Positions 38,301 through 51,900 of a DNA stretch of 64,000 bases are shown in pieces; positions within the stretch are counted from its first letter, which is position 1; each line of letters opens with the position of its first letter. Source of the DNA: Cyanoderma ruficeps (Eukaryota; Chordata; Aves; Passeriformes; Timaliidae). The notes beneath the pieces are model-generated. The model saw only the letters and a program-made list of their open reading frames with translations. It was not told the DNA's origin and did not search any database. Made by a program: the position numbers and the translations under genes. Location: positions 509,508 through 573,507 of the forward strand of contig VZDJ01004378.1 in assembly GCA_008694505.1 (NCBI GenBank), given 5' to 3'.

Positions 38301-40790
38301 TGTACACCGAATGTTTTTTAAGTCAAATGTCCAGGTACTAAGTCAATTAACTCAGAAAAATCCAGGGTTACAATAAGAACTTAATTACATTTTCTAGCTA
38401 GATTTAAAGTATTTCCAGAAAATATAACAAGATTTTTGGGTCAGGCTGTCACAGAAATAAATATACTAACTGTTCTAGCTTGTATATACAACCTTAAATT
38501 CTTTGCTGAATCTCCAATTAATCACTAAACAATTCCACATAAAATCAATCCACAGCTAATAAATGCCCCTTATTCTTTTCAAATATTGGAAGAACATTAT
38601 TGATTTCTGACTCTGTCAAAATTTGCCTGAATTTGTTTAACCCAGTTTGTAGTGCTTCTCAGACGTTTTGCTAAATATTTGGTGGAAGTACAAATACAAC
38701 ATTCTGAACCTCCTTAAATGTTTGTTCACAGTCTATTATTTTTCAAAGAGAAACTTTCTAGTCCACTGAGATGGTGCTTTTATTATATCTTGTTTTCAGA
38801 AATAGTAGAGGGGTTTTGTTTGTTTTTTTTTCTACTGGCTGTGTGAAGTTTGAAATGTCCATGCCATTATGGCTATTTCTAACAGCTTTTTCTTTTCCTA
38901 CAGGTTATGGGTAAGTATCTGATGAAACATTCATATGAGTCGCTCCTGAGATTTAAGCAATCTGTCTGGCAGCACAGTGTATTTTTGATCTGTTACCCCG
39001 TAGGAGCTGACAGCTGAAGCTTCATTCTGGGGTTCTTGGTCTGTCTTTACACTGCTGCCACACCATCCTCACAAGGTGTACCACTTTCAGGGAGGGATTT
39101 AGAGTGAAAGCCAGTATGGCAGATATTGGCCCAAAGGAAATTTGGGCCATGGTGAACAACACATACAAATAATCAAGAAAAAAATTGCATTGCAATTAAG
39201 GAATGGAGATCTGCTCATGTAGCTTCCAGCTTTATTATTCACCCTAGGACTCTCTTCTTTGTTATTTGGAGAAGAAAGAGGAAGAGAATGAAAAAAAGAC
39301 ATTTCTTTCTGATCTCTCTTATTCATAGCAGAATATTATTGTGTAATATCCACACACATACATCATGATCTATACCAAATATTGAGATTTTTCATTATTT
39401 ATGCAGCATCTGAAGAAAATTCACAAATCTGTAACCCTAAAATTGAAGCTTATATGAAGTTTTAGACAAGTGGAAACTGCTTACAGAATGCACTTCCCAC
39501 TTCAAATTAATTTATTCTATATTTTGCTTTGCTCAAACTCCCAATTTTGAGGATTACTGGCAGCAACGCCCTGAGAATGACATGAGAAAGCTACCTCTGT
39601 TCTTGCAGATTTCAATATTACATACTTACCCACATATACAATTATCATAGTCATTTCAATCACCTGTAATCTAAGTACTGCTGAGTGATTGATTAAGAAA
39701 CTGTGTTTAACCCATCAGTTTTAAAGGATATATCAAACACAAAAAACTGCTTACGTATCAGTGATAAACAGAAAAAAAGTAGTTTGCTTAGTAGGGAAAA
39801 GGTCTCTTTTATATTATTTTCTCTGTTTTCTGAAATCAGCACTCATCACCTACCATCTGTTCTTGCTTTCTGCGTGGATCTTCTTGATTTGATTGACGTT
39901 CTTCCCAATGGCAGAACTTTCAGTGCATGTTAAGTTACACAAGAGAACCAATTTAAGCATCTCTTGTGTATAAATTAGCTAGAGAGTCTTAGAGATATCC
40001 TCCTTATCTGATGGCATAATTGAGCCCAAAGCTCTATCATTGATCTTTCACAACTTGGCTGTCAAATATAAAAAAAGTTTAAAGAATTAAAAGAAAGGTA
40101 AGGGAGGGAAACCTTTTCATCAGAATTATAACTTTCTCAGCTTCTCATAGAATTGCATTTCTTTTGCAGAGAAATTGGGAGTAATTTGAATGTATCAGTA
40201 GAGCTCATGGTATATTTCTGACAGAAAAATCAGGCCATTGAAGTAAATGCTAGGAAACTGTATGTGGAAAGATTGGTGTGTTATCCATAGTCATCAAATG
40301 TCATTAGTATTTTCTTTTTCAATGTTTTGGTATTGCAAACTTACATTTGTGACAAAACTGACTCTTATTCCAAGCTGTTAGCTAAACAGTTAGGAGGACA
40401 CTTCTAAATGTGTCCTTAGGCAAAAAGCCCACAACATTTCCCAATTTTGAAATTAGATTTGAGATACAGCCATATTAACCCTTGACTGTATAGCCAGAAG
40501 ATCAGTCTGGCAAAATACCTGCAAAAAAAATTGGTAATCATATTCCGTTCTCCCCATCCTGTCACATAATTCAATATTTTTGAATGCTTCACTGCATCCA
40601 TTGTAAATGGCTTGCCCTCCAAATGTTTCTATAATTTAAAATTGATGCTCTTGTCAGGGCTTCTAACAATGCTGTGTTGTTTATATTATTTCAAATGCAC
40701 TGAATTAGGGGATAATCCAGTAACAGACCTGCTATAAAACCACTGCAGCCCAAGTTTCTTCTGAATGTGTAGTGAATATGAAAATAAAAA
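35340..40790. other. No gene recognised
   Basis: No repeat or gene is supported. A moderately GC-richer patch at 37160-37690 carries open frames on both strands (up to 134 codons, minus) without recognisable motifs. 36000-36480 is AT-rich, with many homeodomain-like words. Confidence 0.5.
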
Positions 40791-40794
40791 AAAG

Positions 40795-40846
40795 TATCTA
40801 TATGTGTACACACATACATACATATATACATATGTATGTATATATA
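40795..40846. repeat. TA/CATA-rich simple repeat with an 11-bp perfect palindrome
   Basis: A run of ATAC/GTAT units contains ATACATACATA at 40814-40824 and its exact reverse complement TATGTATGTAT at 40831-40841, separated by six bases. It could form a cruciform or hairpin. It is probably a microsatellite. Confidence 0.85.
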
Positions 40847-40849
40847 ATT

Positions 40850-42015
40850 TTTGTTGTCTGCAGTGCAGAATTTTTACCAAAAGGATTAGCTAGAGAGCAA
40901 GTATGTGACCCTTTTATAGTAAATTAAAATAATAAGTGATGAGACAATGGTGCTGCTGTTGCATAAATGTACCTCATCTTGCAAGGTAGTAATTTTCTGT
41001 GGGCTTTGAACCTATTATGGGGCTCAGAACTGTGTGACCACTCCTGTTTTCCTACAAACTGACCTCAAATTAACAACAAAATGTAGAGACACAGACAGGA
41101 AAACATGCACATATGAGGGCATTGAAATCTTACAAATAGAAGAAATTTCTCACTGCAAAATGCAACAGAAATGAGATGATAGAAAAATTCAGACAAAGGT
41201 ATAAGATGCATTATTAGTACTATATTGCTATACACTCTTGACATTTACCAGCAAACTTCCAGCATTTAGTTCTTCTGACCCCACACACCTATCCTCTAGG
41301 TCTGAATTTTCCCAGCACTCTATGAGTAAATGGTTGGATTCCAGAAGTGGAAGTTCTAAGGAGTTACACGTAATATATAGGGCATATCTTGAGGTAATAA
41401 CCTTTACAGATCACTGCAGAATTTGTATTTAATGCATTATGGTGTCATTGACCTCTTGCATGTCATATTTAAAGTAAATCTAACATCCAGTTTTATCTTC
41501 CTTTATTGCATCCTCATTCTATTACATCAGAAAAAAAAAATCTAAAACCTATATATTCTAGCTGTGGCTGGGACAGATGGAGAAAGCCACCTCTGAACTC
41601 TCCTGCCTGGGTGCATCTACTGTCTTTGGCCACTGGAATACAGGGATCTATGCAGGACATGTCATCTGTGTAGCAGATGAACCCTTCTGCATGGGATAGT
41701 GTGCAGCAGAATAAAATGGAAGGGAACTCCTGCTCTCAGCAGCTTTGGGTGTGTACTATGCTTCCTCCCCATCCCTCCTCAATAATTCTGCCCAAATTGC
41801 CTTTTATTTTGGTTACTGCAAAACCTCTGCACTATTTATTTTGAAACTAAATTAATTTTAGGTAGTAGCAATTTTTTTCAGCCAGTGTTTGAATAATCTT
41901 GACACCAGAGAAGGAATATTTTTTACATTCAAATTGATCACCTTGACAGCCAACCACTTCAAAGTGTTCTTCAAAATATATAATAATATCATTCTTTGAT
42001 ATTTTTTATCTGGTC
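40850..42015. other. AT-rich sequence, no gene recognised
   Basis: Nothing is supported in this interval. A short A run lies at about 41530. Confidence 0.55.
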
Positions 42016-42019
42016 TAGT

Positions 42020-42101
42020 GTAAGGTGGCCCTGTCCATTGCAGGAAGATTAGAACTTGATGATCTGTAAGGTCCCTTCCAACCCAAACCTTTCTAAGATC
42101 A
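42020..42101 (+). repeat. CR1 LINE, 3' tail fragment
   Basis: AAGGTGGCCCTGTCCATTGC, GAACTTGATGATCTGTAAGG and TCCCTTCCAACCCAAACC, followed by TTTCTAAGATCAC, match the forward 3' end of a bird CR1. The final tail repeat is decayed. It is one of only two CR1 pieces in the window lying on the plus strand. Confidence 0.75.
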
Positions 42102-42104
42102 CTT

Positions 42105-44195
42105 TGTTTTTCCATGCCCCGTGTTCACCATACCTTGTATAGCAGTGCAGAATGACTTCTTTCTGCAGATCTAGACTGGATTTTCATCTAGGTTCCTTCT
42201 CAGGTTTGTAACAAGACAGATCTGATTTCACTTTAAAAAAATCAAACCGCTTAAGTTAAATGTTACTAAAAAAAGATATGCACGGAGACAGAGTACACAG
42301 CACCAAGGCTGAGACTAGGTTTGGTCAGAGGATGGAATTTCGGAAAGTGATGCATTTCCAGAGAACTGCAAAACAACCTGAGGGCTGGCTACATGCTATG
42401 CCGGCAGCCAAACCTCAAAATCCCCATTGACTCACACCAGTCTTAGAAGGTTCAGATTTTTGTTAGCTATGGGCTGGTGATGGGAAATAAGGGAGTCTGT
42501 CCTGTTCAGAGGCAGTAAGCCTCACGTTCATTGATGTCCTGACAGCTGTCTGTCTGTTCTGCCTTGTCTTTTCCTCCCCCAGCCAGAGCTCATGGCTGTC
42601 AAAGTGTCAGGATACCAATTTCTCAAGATACTTAGTCTGGAACAGGCCCTGCAACTGTCCTGGAGAGAATTTATATATGATCTGTAAATCTGTTGGCATT
42701 ATTAGTTACAAGCAGGTAAGATCCTATTTCACAGAAGAATCTTCTGACAGAAGTTCCCAGCTTCCCTTCAATCTCTTTGTCAGTCATTCCTTAAATGAGG
42801 TCTTGTCTCTGCATCTCTCAGGCTTTGCCTCCCTCTCTCAGTCTGAGTTCCACAGTTACTCCCCTTGAAAGAAGCAGAAAAATCTTTAAGCTCCACTGGA
42901 ATTCATAATATTAAGCATGGCCAACTTTACAATTTGCCCTTGTACAATTTTGGAAGAAACAGGATTGTCCAGAAATCTTCATTTTTCATCATTCTTTAAA
43001 GAGAGCTGATAGCTGCATCCACTCTGAAGCCACTCTTGGACATATTTGGATCTGAGGAAGAAAGAAGACCATTTGTAGCAGATCCAGCCAGATATGGAAT
43101 GGGATGGGAGAATGTGTTGCACCCAGTTGAAGTATGTTATATGAGTTTCCAAGAGGCCTGGACAGAGTTCATCACTATCTCTCCTGGAAAAACCAGCTTT
43201 TGTACAGTCCTTTGTACCAGAAAGCCTGGGCAGGCACACAAACAGGCAATCTCAGCTTAGACCCTTTGATGTGCATGATACTACTAGCCAATACATCTTT
43301 TTATTGTACCTGAGTCTCCAGGTAAATCGTGAGAAAGAAATTAAGTATCTGGAAGGATCCTGCTCATGGGAAAACTCAGCTAAGACTCCTCTCCTCAGTG
43401 AATCTAAATACATTTTACAACCTTCCTTAAATCTTGATGCAACCTTGTTTCTGCTGATGTTTCTGGTATGACAATCTGCCGGAGTCAGAATGCAATCTGT
43501 GCAGTTTGGACATTTGGGCACAGTTACATCTCATGTACATCTAGGTACAGTATGGGACATAGAATTAGAAGCAGAGTCACCTTGGGTCCCTCAGCAGCAG
43601 CTGGGGAGAGAGGCACACAATGAAAACATTTTCTCCCTTATATTGGCTTTCATTGACTTGTCCATTAAATCAGGTCAGTTAATTCCAGGAATAATTGGGC
43701 TAATTTTCAAAGCCAATACCAATAGTTAGATATACCATAAAGTATCTGTCTAGGTAACTGCTCATAAAGGATACAGGTCTGAGCAGGTCTTTTATTCCCA
43801 ATAGTAATACAGCACATTTTAATCAAGGACACAAACTTATTTTGGATTCAGCTTAACCCTTCTGTTTGAAAAAAAAAAACCAAAAAAACCTCTTCTCATT
43901 ATGAAACATATTTAAGAAATAAGGAAAAACTGGTAAAGTGAGCTGGATGGAGAGGTAAATCTGAAACTTGCATGCTCTCCTGGGCTCACAGAACATGAAT
44001 CTTCTTGAGCTAGTTGAAAACCTCGTTTTGGTCTTATCTACAGGATGTTTCTCTACTTTCATATTTGTCTTGGAAAAAGGAAAATATTTCATTCTATACC
44101 ATTAGCTTAGAAAAAAACCCCATGGGCATGGGTATTCCTCCTTTTTCCTACTATCTTTGACTGTTATTTATCAAATATTTCCATGCTGTAATGTG
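42105..44195. other. No gene recognised
   Basis: Open frames of 60-89 codons on both strands overlap at 42970-43730. None has a recognisable motif. An A-rich run with CC interruptions lies at 43868-43890. Confidence 0.55.
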
Positions 44196-44199
44196 ATAA

Positions 44200-44385
44200 A
44201 GAAAGGGAGTGTGCCTCAGGACTCTGGACAAGTGGGAGTCTGCTTTTGCCACTGATCCTGACAGATGTGTTTCCTTGGGAGGTCACTTTGCCTTGCTGTG
44301 CTCCACTGCTTCCACATGTAACAAGGCTCAATTTCCTGAGAAGATTATAATGAGGTGAATGAAGTAGAAGTCCTGTGTCACAACA
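44200..44385 (+). repeat. MIR-like SINE remnant
   Basis: This is the best MIR match in the window. In order it shows GACTCTGGACAAG (44219-), TTTGCCACTGATC, TTTCCTTGGGAGGTCACTTTG, CTGTGCTCCACTGCTTCCAC, ATGTAACAAGG, a TTCCTGAGAAGATTATAATG block and GAGGTGAATGAAGTAG. These follow the forward MIR consensus: a GACTCTGGAGCC block, CTGCCACTTAC, the ACCTTGGGCAAGTCACTTA block, CTGTGCCTCAGTTTCC, TGTAAAATGGGG and the GAGGATTAAATGAG block. About 180 bases can be followed. Birds keep few recognisable MIR copies, so one this readable is notable. Confidence 0.6.
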
Positions 44386-44389
44386 GATT

Positions 44390-44980
44390 TTTATTTATCA
44401 TTCTTTGGTAAAAGAATTGTGCTTATTATGCAAATTCATTGTAAAAGGAGAGACATTTCCTTTACAGGTTTGAAAAGTAATCTACTAACTCTTTCACTAA
44501 ATGCTGTGTGTCCTCTTTTCTTGAAACAGAGGAAGACTAATGTTACATGTTTATCTGATAATAAACAACATGCCATTCCTAGCAACTACCAAGTACCTGC
44601 TCCTACAACAGCAGCATTATTGGGAATGATCTCACTCATTTACCATCCTGATCCTATTCTGACAACAAATCCCATCTGCATGTGTTTGTTTGCTAAAGAA
44701 TGGTATTAGCCCAGAGTGAGGTGTTTGGATTGAAGCAGCTCACCAATATTCACTGGTGTTATATTTACAGGACTGAAATTGTAGTACTTGATGACTCTAT
44801 TGTTTGTTGGGAGTGAGTTCATCACCATCAGATTCTCAAATGTTTACAAGTAGTTGCTACTAGAAACTATTTTGATTCTGTGTTGGAAACCACAGTCACA
44901 TAGACAACCGTTAAGTCAATGCCCCAGGGAGACCTGGACTTTCCTTTTCTCCCTTATAATCCCTCTGTTCACTCTGCTGC
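44390..44980. other. No gene recognised
   Basis: A plus-strand open frame at 44419-44709 (96 codons) has no recognisable motif. Nothing else is supported. Confidence 0.5.
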
Positions 44981-44985
44981 AGGCT

Positions 44986-45006
44986 GGGGGTGGGGTGGGA
45001 GGTGGG
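44986..45006 (+). other. G-quadruplex motif
   Basis: Four G runs of lengths 5, 4, 3 and 3 are separated by loops T, T and AGGT, which satisfies the usual rule of at least three G per run with loops of one to seven bases. It stands alone in AT-rich surroundings. Confidence 0.85.
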
Positions 45007-45009
45007 ACC

Positions 45010-48000
45010 GTTTACTACTTTAGTCCTTATTTTTTGCCCTCACCATGTAAAGGAGGTTAAGTACTCATTGTTTCTGTAACTGTTGGATTTTTTCTCATGT
45101 TAGCAACTACTTTACAGTTGACAAAGTCTGGTTTGCTCCCACACAGGAGCAAGACTGTCATCCATGTACTTTTTCTGCCTCTGCCTTCACCCCTGTCACA
45201 GAGCACATAGGAATGCATGGAATCACTTGTTTATGTTACTCCCTATAATTTATCTGGAAGGCACTAAATCTGCTATAAATTGCTGTAAAACCCAGTGGTC
45301 TGAAGCCATAAAGAGGATGAGCTTACTCTTAATACCCCACACTGAAGTAGGAGAAAAGCAGTCCAGAATGCCTGGAGAGGTACATAGGTTCCTGTCAAGC
45401 TCTGCCTGCATCTGCTTTTGAGAAAAGGGAATTTACTGGATGGGCCAGGCCTCTGTTGCATGTCAGTTACGTAACAGTTTATAAATTTTCTGTTTAAAAA
45501 TAAGCTATGAAATGTTACTGTTGAAGTGAATGTAAGGTTGGCATTCATGTTTAAAAGCATACAGGCACACATGCCCAGGGTATGGGAGGCCCTGCGTGTG
45601 CTGGAGATGGCTTATAAGGGAAAAAAGGACATTTGACTAGGAAAGTGTTTCTGTTGTAGGCAGAGGGCTTACTAAGGACCTTTAATTCTATTCTGAAATA
45701 CATCTGAAACCTTGGAGGGTGTGTGGGAGATGTGTCCAGCAGTTCAGGGTCCGAATGAGAACACCAGCAGGCCAGAGCAGAGCAGCTGTGATGCTGTACC
45801 AGGTGTATCACTGAATTTGTGTCACTTCAGCTGAAATCACCCACGGAACCCTATAAAATGATCCACAGGGAATCCTGTCAACATAGACACTGAATGAGGA
45901 GAAGATAGCAGTTAGCTACCTTGGCTGTCAGGAGAGGGCTGGGTAAGAGGGGTAGAAAATGGTAATCTTGCAAGCTGTCATCTAGTTCTTTCCTGGAGCC
46001 ACTATGTTATCATGTTTTCCTTTTGCCCCCAATAAACTGTGTTGCTTTAAACCATTATTAAGAGAAATGTCAATTTTTGAATTATGGATGTAAGACAGTT
46101 ATTCAAATTTCTAACAATGTTTGCAAGAGCTGTGCTGGAATGATTGTAGAAATCCTAAAAACTGAACACACCACCATGGCACAAAGTTTGCACCATTTTC
46201 TCCACTGAGAATGACTCAATCCCTTTCTTTTATTTTTATTCAGCAGAGTGTGGCACTGCAAACATGAATCTCTCTCATGTTAATGTTAAATGGTGTTTTT
46301 CTCCCTTGCTTTCCAGACAAGTTTTGGGACCAAAAAANAAGTGAAAAGAAAAAGGAAGTTACCTAGAAGGTAGAATTAACACAAGCTGTTAAGCTGTTAG
46401 CCATGTTTTGGACTGAAAACTGCTTTGCCAATTAAAAGGGCCTTTTGATGTTCCTAGTTAACATCATCACCCCAATAACCAAAGGAATTGCTATGCAACC
46501 ACTTAATGGACTGTGCAAGCACCATGCGCCTCCTCCCCTTGCTCATGCCAGTAAAGTCTGTGTCGGCTCTGTCGTCTCATCTGAACAGCATTGGAACTTG
46601 TTCTGCAAAATAATGATTCTACAGCCTTTTAGTGGAGGCAGCTGCTTCTTCCCCTAATTTTTCTGCTTCTCCCACACTGGGAGAGGTATAATATATTTTT
46701 CTTCACTAATAAAGATAGCATTAAGGAGTACATGTAGCCAAAAAATAAGTTGGTTTTCAGACAATGTTTTGGAAAAAAAATCCCTTTTCTAGAACTTTTG
46801 CAACATAAACCAACTAGTAGGAAAATTACTGTCATCTTTGCCTTGCAATTTTTGCATTGTAGGCAATCTTAACACGAATGGGTGCATATTCATAGTTCTC
46901 CATCCACACTGTGACCGGTATCAGTCATTTAATTTCCAAACTGAACTGTGTTCAAGCTTGCTGTTGAAACACAAGTCTTTAAGCTAGAGGTTTCCAAGGG
47001 GAAAAATGTTCATCTGAAGCCCAAAACAGATGTTAGATATAGGTCTTTATGAAACTTGAACAGGTCAGAGGAATTACATTATGATATAGTAAATGAAATA
47101 CATATCTTTTCTCTCACATTCTATCTTTGATCTTCAAAATATGTGTATCAATAGGAAAAACCTGATGGGTATACTGTTAAAAGATGTGGAGCGGGTTTAC
47201 TCTCTCTCATGGAAAAGTATGCTGAAGAAAAGAGACTTGTGCATCCAGATAGATTCCTGATATTTTCACACAGAGCAGAATTGCCATATTTTCATGGGAA
47301 ATTAGTTTACATACTTCCCACCCTGGTGCAAACCTTGTGATAGAACCATCTGGAGCAAGCTGAGGCCTGACACTCCTCACTGGGTTTCTCAGAACACTGG
47401 TTTAGCCATAATCTGATTAATAGGAACACCAGAATTAGAGCAAAATAGTGGTAGTTGAACTCAGTCTGCCTGTGTGAATATTTTTTGTTTGTTTGTTTCT
47501 GGTTTTTGGCTACCTATTTGTTATTTTTGATGCTGATAATTGCCGGTCTTCTGTTTCTTTCTGACAGTTTGTTGCTTTGTCCTATTTGCTTGGATTTGAC
47601 ATTTTTCTTGTACCTTTTAAACTTTTATCCATCTAGTCTCCTTCAAGTCTCAGCTGAGTCCTCCTTTCCCACTGAGACACAGTATAAGCAAAGCATCTTG
47701 AACTTTAAAAGAAGGCTCCATTGCCTAAATATTTGTTTACTTCTGAATCCTCCCTCTCCTTCCATGTGTGCCATTGGTTAACTCCAAGGATTGCTCATGC
47801 CAATGCCACACTGACTCATTCCAGCAGAGAACACAAGTCGTGAATGCCTGCTCAGGTTACATAAGGTCAGTGCTGCCATTCCTGCTCCTGAAGTTCACTG
47901 CCTTTGCTGCTGCATGTCCTCAGTCAGATGTGCCATTCAAAACTCGCCCCAGATTGGACATGGGCTCAGCTGGGATGGTGCACAGCAATTGTTAACTGTG

Positions 48001-48015
48001 AGAAGAAACAGAGAC
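45010..48015. other. No gene recognised; one undetermined base at 46338
   Basis: The only ambiguous base (N) in the window is at 46338, inside an A run. No coding feature is supported. The frame at 47455-47781 is Leu/Phe-rich because of its T-rich composition. Confidence 0.55.
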
Positions 48016-48018
48016 AGC

Positions 48019-48940
48019 ATTATGGAATCATAGAATCACATGGAATCACAGAATCATCTACGTTAGAAAAGTCCTCCAAAATCATTGAATCCAAGCTTCA
48101 ACCATTCACCACCCAGACAACTAGACCAGAGCACTAAGTGCCACACCCAGTTGTTTCTTGAACACGCCCAGGGATGGCAATTCCACCACCTCCCTGGGCA
48201 GCCTGTTCCAATGCTTGACCACATTTTCAGTGAAGAAATTCTTCCTCATATCCAACGTCAAACTCCCCTGATGCAGCTTGAGGCCATTTCCCCTCCCCAC
48301 ATCACTTGTTTCTTGGGAGAAGAAACCAACCACCACCTGGCTACAACCTCCTTTCAGGTACTTGTAGAGAGTGATGAAGTCTCACCTGACCTCCTTTTCT
48401 CCAGACTAATCAATCCCAGCTTCCTCAGCCACTTCTCATCAGACTTGTACTCCAGACTCTTCACCAGCTTTGTTGCCCTTCCCTGGAGTTTCTCCAGCAT
48501 CTCAATTTCCTTTTTGAACCAAGGGTCCTGGAACTGAACATAGCACTCGAAGTGCAGCCTCACTGGTGCTGACTACTGGGAGCTGATAATTTCCCCGGTT
48601 CTGCTTGCCACATTATTTTTGAAAAAAGCCAGGATGCCATTGGCCTTCTTGGCCACCGTGGCACATGCTGGCTCATATTCAGCTACTGTCAACCAGCACC
48701 TCCAGGTCCTTTTCCAGTGGGAAGCTTTCCAGCCACTCTTCCCCCTGCCTGCAGCTCTGCATGGGCTTATTGTGACTGAAGTGCAGAACCTGGCACTCAT
48801 TCTTGTTGAACCTCATACCATTGGCCTTGGCTCATCAATCCACTGTATTCAAATTCCTCTGAAGGGCAGACCTTCCAACCCTCCAGAAGATCAATGCCCA
48901 ATTTAGTGTCATCTTCAAACTTACCAAGAGTGCACTTAGT
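48019..48940 (-). repeat. CR1 LINE, 0.9-kb 3' copy
   Basis: The copy begins (plus strand) with repeated GGAATCATAGAATC/GGAATCACAGAATC words, the reverse complement of the CR1 tail. On the minus strand the decayed C-terminal part of ORF2 can be read: NGILAFFKNNVASRTGE (about 48645-48595), LEKLQGRATKLVKSLEYKS and LGLISLEKRR (about 48480-48380), then [19 protein letters not shown] and [19 protein letters not shown] (about 48280-48165). The segments are in different frames. The sequence runs upstream to a TTTAGTGTCATCTTCAAACT word matching the region just beyond RT motif C, and then the match stops, so the element is 5'-truncated there and has no catalytic core. Confidence 0.92.
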
Positions 48941-48944
48941 GGAC

Positions 48945-51900
48945 GGAGATCAGCACACCCACAGGACACATCCCCACGTCACAGCTGAAGGCTGTGAACC
49001 CCTTCCACCCATTACAGGGGCAAGAGTTGCATGTGCTTTCCTAAGATGATACACAACACATAAGAAAAGTATAAATGTCTGTCCTTCTGTCCTTCCAGTT
49101 TTTTAAACTTGGTTTCAGTTAAGCCCTTTGAGGGAAATTATTTTGCTCTTATCATTCTTGGATTGTAGCTCTTATAGAGCAAGACCTTCTTCTTGTGCTT
49201 GTGTAGGGCATAATGTGGTGGGATCCTCTAGCCCTGGCTAGACTACTATAGATTCTATAACAGTGCTCTACCTCCTAACATCATCAAAAGATTGCCAGTT
49301 TTGGGGACTATGTTGGAAGCTGTTGAAACTGGTGCTTCAAGGCAATCTGGGAGACAGTGATGTGGGAATAGAAGAATGTGTGCTGACTCGATAAGGTTTC
49401 CTAAGAAGGTTTTTCTGCCTCTTGATTCAGTCGCTGGAAGAATGCCCACTCCGGAAAGTAAGGATAAAACTGAAGCTTTTCCAAATGTTTTCTTGGTAGC
49501 TGGCACACACTTTATAAAGAGTTTTTAAGTTAATTAAATTAACTAGTTAACCCTCTTCCTTAATTATGTGCTTTGGAGAATTTAGAAGAAAAATTACCCA
49601 AAGCAGAATGTTAAAATGAACATCAGACAAATACCTCCCCAAACAGGAAACCATGTGAGCACCCTGGTGTACACCTACCCACTCCCATTTCAGAACAACA
49701 CAGAGACTATGCGCTGTCTGCCGTGAAAACACCGAGGACATTTTGTTCAGCTGCCTGGGATCTGAGCACAATGATACTTTCTAAAGCAGAAGTATTCACC
49801 TGGGACATCTTTGCACATAAGAGCAGGCATTCATTTAGGCCACTGTAGTTACAGTTGCAAAACAGTTTCCACTATTACCTTCTGCTTTCTGGTGCTCATA
49901 GCTTTCCAAAGCAAGAGAAATTTGGACTGATTTTTGCTATGATGAATGCTTTCTGGACCAGAGTTTTCTTAGGAAAGACAACAAAATTAGGCAACTTAGT
50001 TTAGTTTCACAAAGCGGAAAAAAAAATCCATGATGGAACAAGGCAAATATAGTTCTTGCTTCTCTAGTCAATACATTAAAACCATGCAGTAAAAGTCATA
50101 GGATGTCAGAAAACAATAATTCCAATAATCACATTGGACATACACCTTTTTCTTTTCCTGATCTGGTTTTGAGTATCATTTTGCTATTGATCTGGAAAAC
50201 CTTTTTCTTTTCTGTGTCTCTAGAATGCTGTAATTTATTATACTTAAATGATGTGTTTATTATATTTATTATACTTGTAAGTAATTCCTTTATTACTGAA
50301 GACTAATATCAGAAGAAACTATTTGAATGAATGTGTCACAAGCACCCTATTCCTGATTAGATCAGTATCATTTATTGCTTACTATTCTTGTTCTACATTG
50401 CTGTCCTCTGTGATTGGAAGTGGTTGGCCTTGAATGGTGGTCAGACACCCACTCATCCACTGTCTTATTTCCATCTGCAGCAGGACAAGAGGAGAGAATA
50501 GGATGAAAAGCATGTGGGTCAAAGCAAGGACAGGAAGACCAATTGGCAGCTACCATCATGGGCAAAAAAAAATCCACCTGGGAAAAATTAATTTAATTTG
50601 GTCCAAATTAAAATAGATTTGGATAACGAGAAACAAAAGCAAAGCGAAAATTTCCTTCCACCTCCCTATGTTTTCTCAAACCTTGCTTCTTCACTGTTAG
50701 CTTCTCTTTGAGAAGAAGAAGCTAAGTCACTTTTTGTCTCCTCTTTTGTGTCCTGTCTGCTGTAGACAATGTAAGAGAGAGAAGAATCTTAGTTAATGAC
50801 TATCTATTTAGCATAATGCTCTCTAGCCTCACTAGGTTTTCCTTCAGCCATGTTTACCACAACAGAGATATCTTTTGCACAGTCTTTTCTGCTGGTTACT
50901 ATGCTCTTCCTCATACAACTATGTTTATTTCAAACTGAGAAATGGAAAACCATGTAATCTTTCACCTACAGATGACAGAAAATCAGTTGCTGAGTTTTAG
51001 CTACAAAGAAGGCTGATACTGAAGCTAAGCATTTTGGATATGGTATGTGAATAAATATTTCATATTCTAATGCTTAAGATAGTCACTAAGAACTGTCTTA
51101 CTAGTATTGTCTAATTCGTCATTGTTTTCAAATAAATGAGTTTTGATTTTTCTTTAAAATTATTCATTAAGATTTTGTATATGATTATACCAAATTATTC
51201 TATTATTTATTTGATTTTTTTAACTCATTGACATTTCTTAATTAGAAGGGTTATTTTATTCCCTTAATAGCTGTTTCAAGATGTAAAATTTCCCATTTCA
51301 GCCAAAATTTTTCTTATTCGTTATAGAATTGATTCTAATTTCAGTGTCTCAGCATGTTTTTTTCTGACAATATGCTTAAAAAGCTTTGCAGTATACAAAA
51401 TTTTTTAGAAAAAACTATGAAGTTAGATGAGTAAATAAATGGAACTGTGACTGAGGATTTTCTCAACTGTAATTAAATACTGTGGCAATAAACATTGCAT
51501 AAAAAATCTAGTCATTATTCCCTTGAATAAATAGGAACACCTGTTCTTATAAACAAAGAAAATCAAGCTATTTTTAGTAGTTGCATTTATTTATCCTTTC
51601 ATACTGAACTGTGCCACTTCCTAGAATTCAAGTCTCACAATCATATTCTATACTTTTTAAAAGGGTTTTCATTTATTTTCAAGTTTCATATAAACTCTGT
51701 CCAGGAATGCTTTTTTGATGCTTCAGGTGTTCTTTCCAAAGATATAACAAAGCCACAGAAGAGGAATTATTAAAGAAAAAGACCAAACAAACAAACAAAC
51801 AAAATTAAAAAAATCTCACAACCCCCAAATCCCCAAATCTCAACAGTTATTTGGGAGAATATTATTTTCTGAGTTGTACCCACTATGGATACTATGTCAA

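Noticed and set aside
47455..47781. Leu/Phe-rich 108-codon frame as a membrane protein
   Set aside because: The hydrophobicity comes from T-rich sequence. There are no charged loop patterns, homology or exon signals.
49190..49262. Possible CR1 3' tail ending in ATAGATTCTATAAC
   Set aside because: Only the last dozen bases resemble a CR1 tail and the preceding words do not follow the element.
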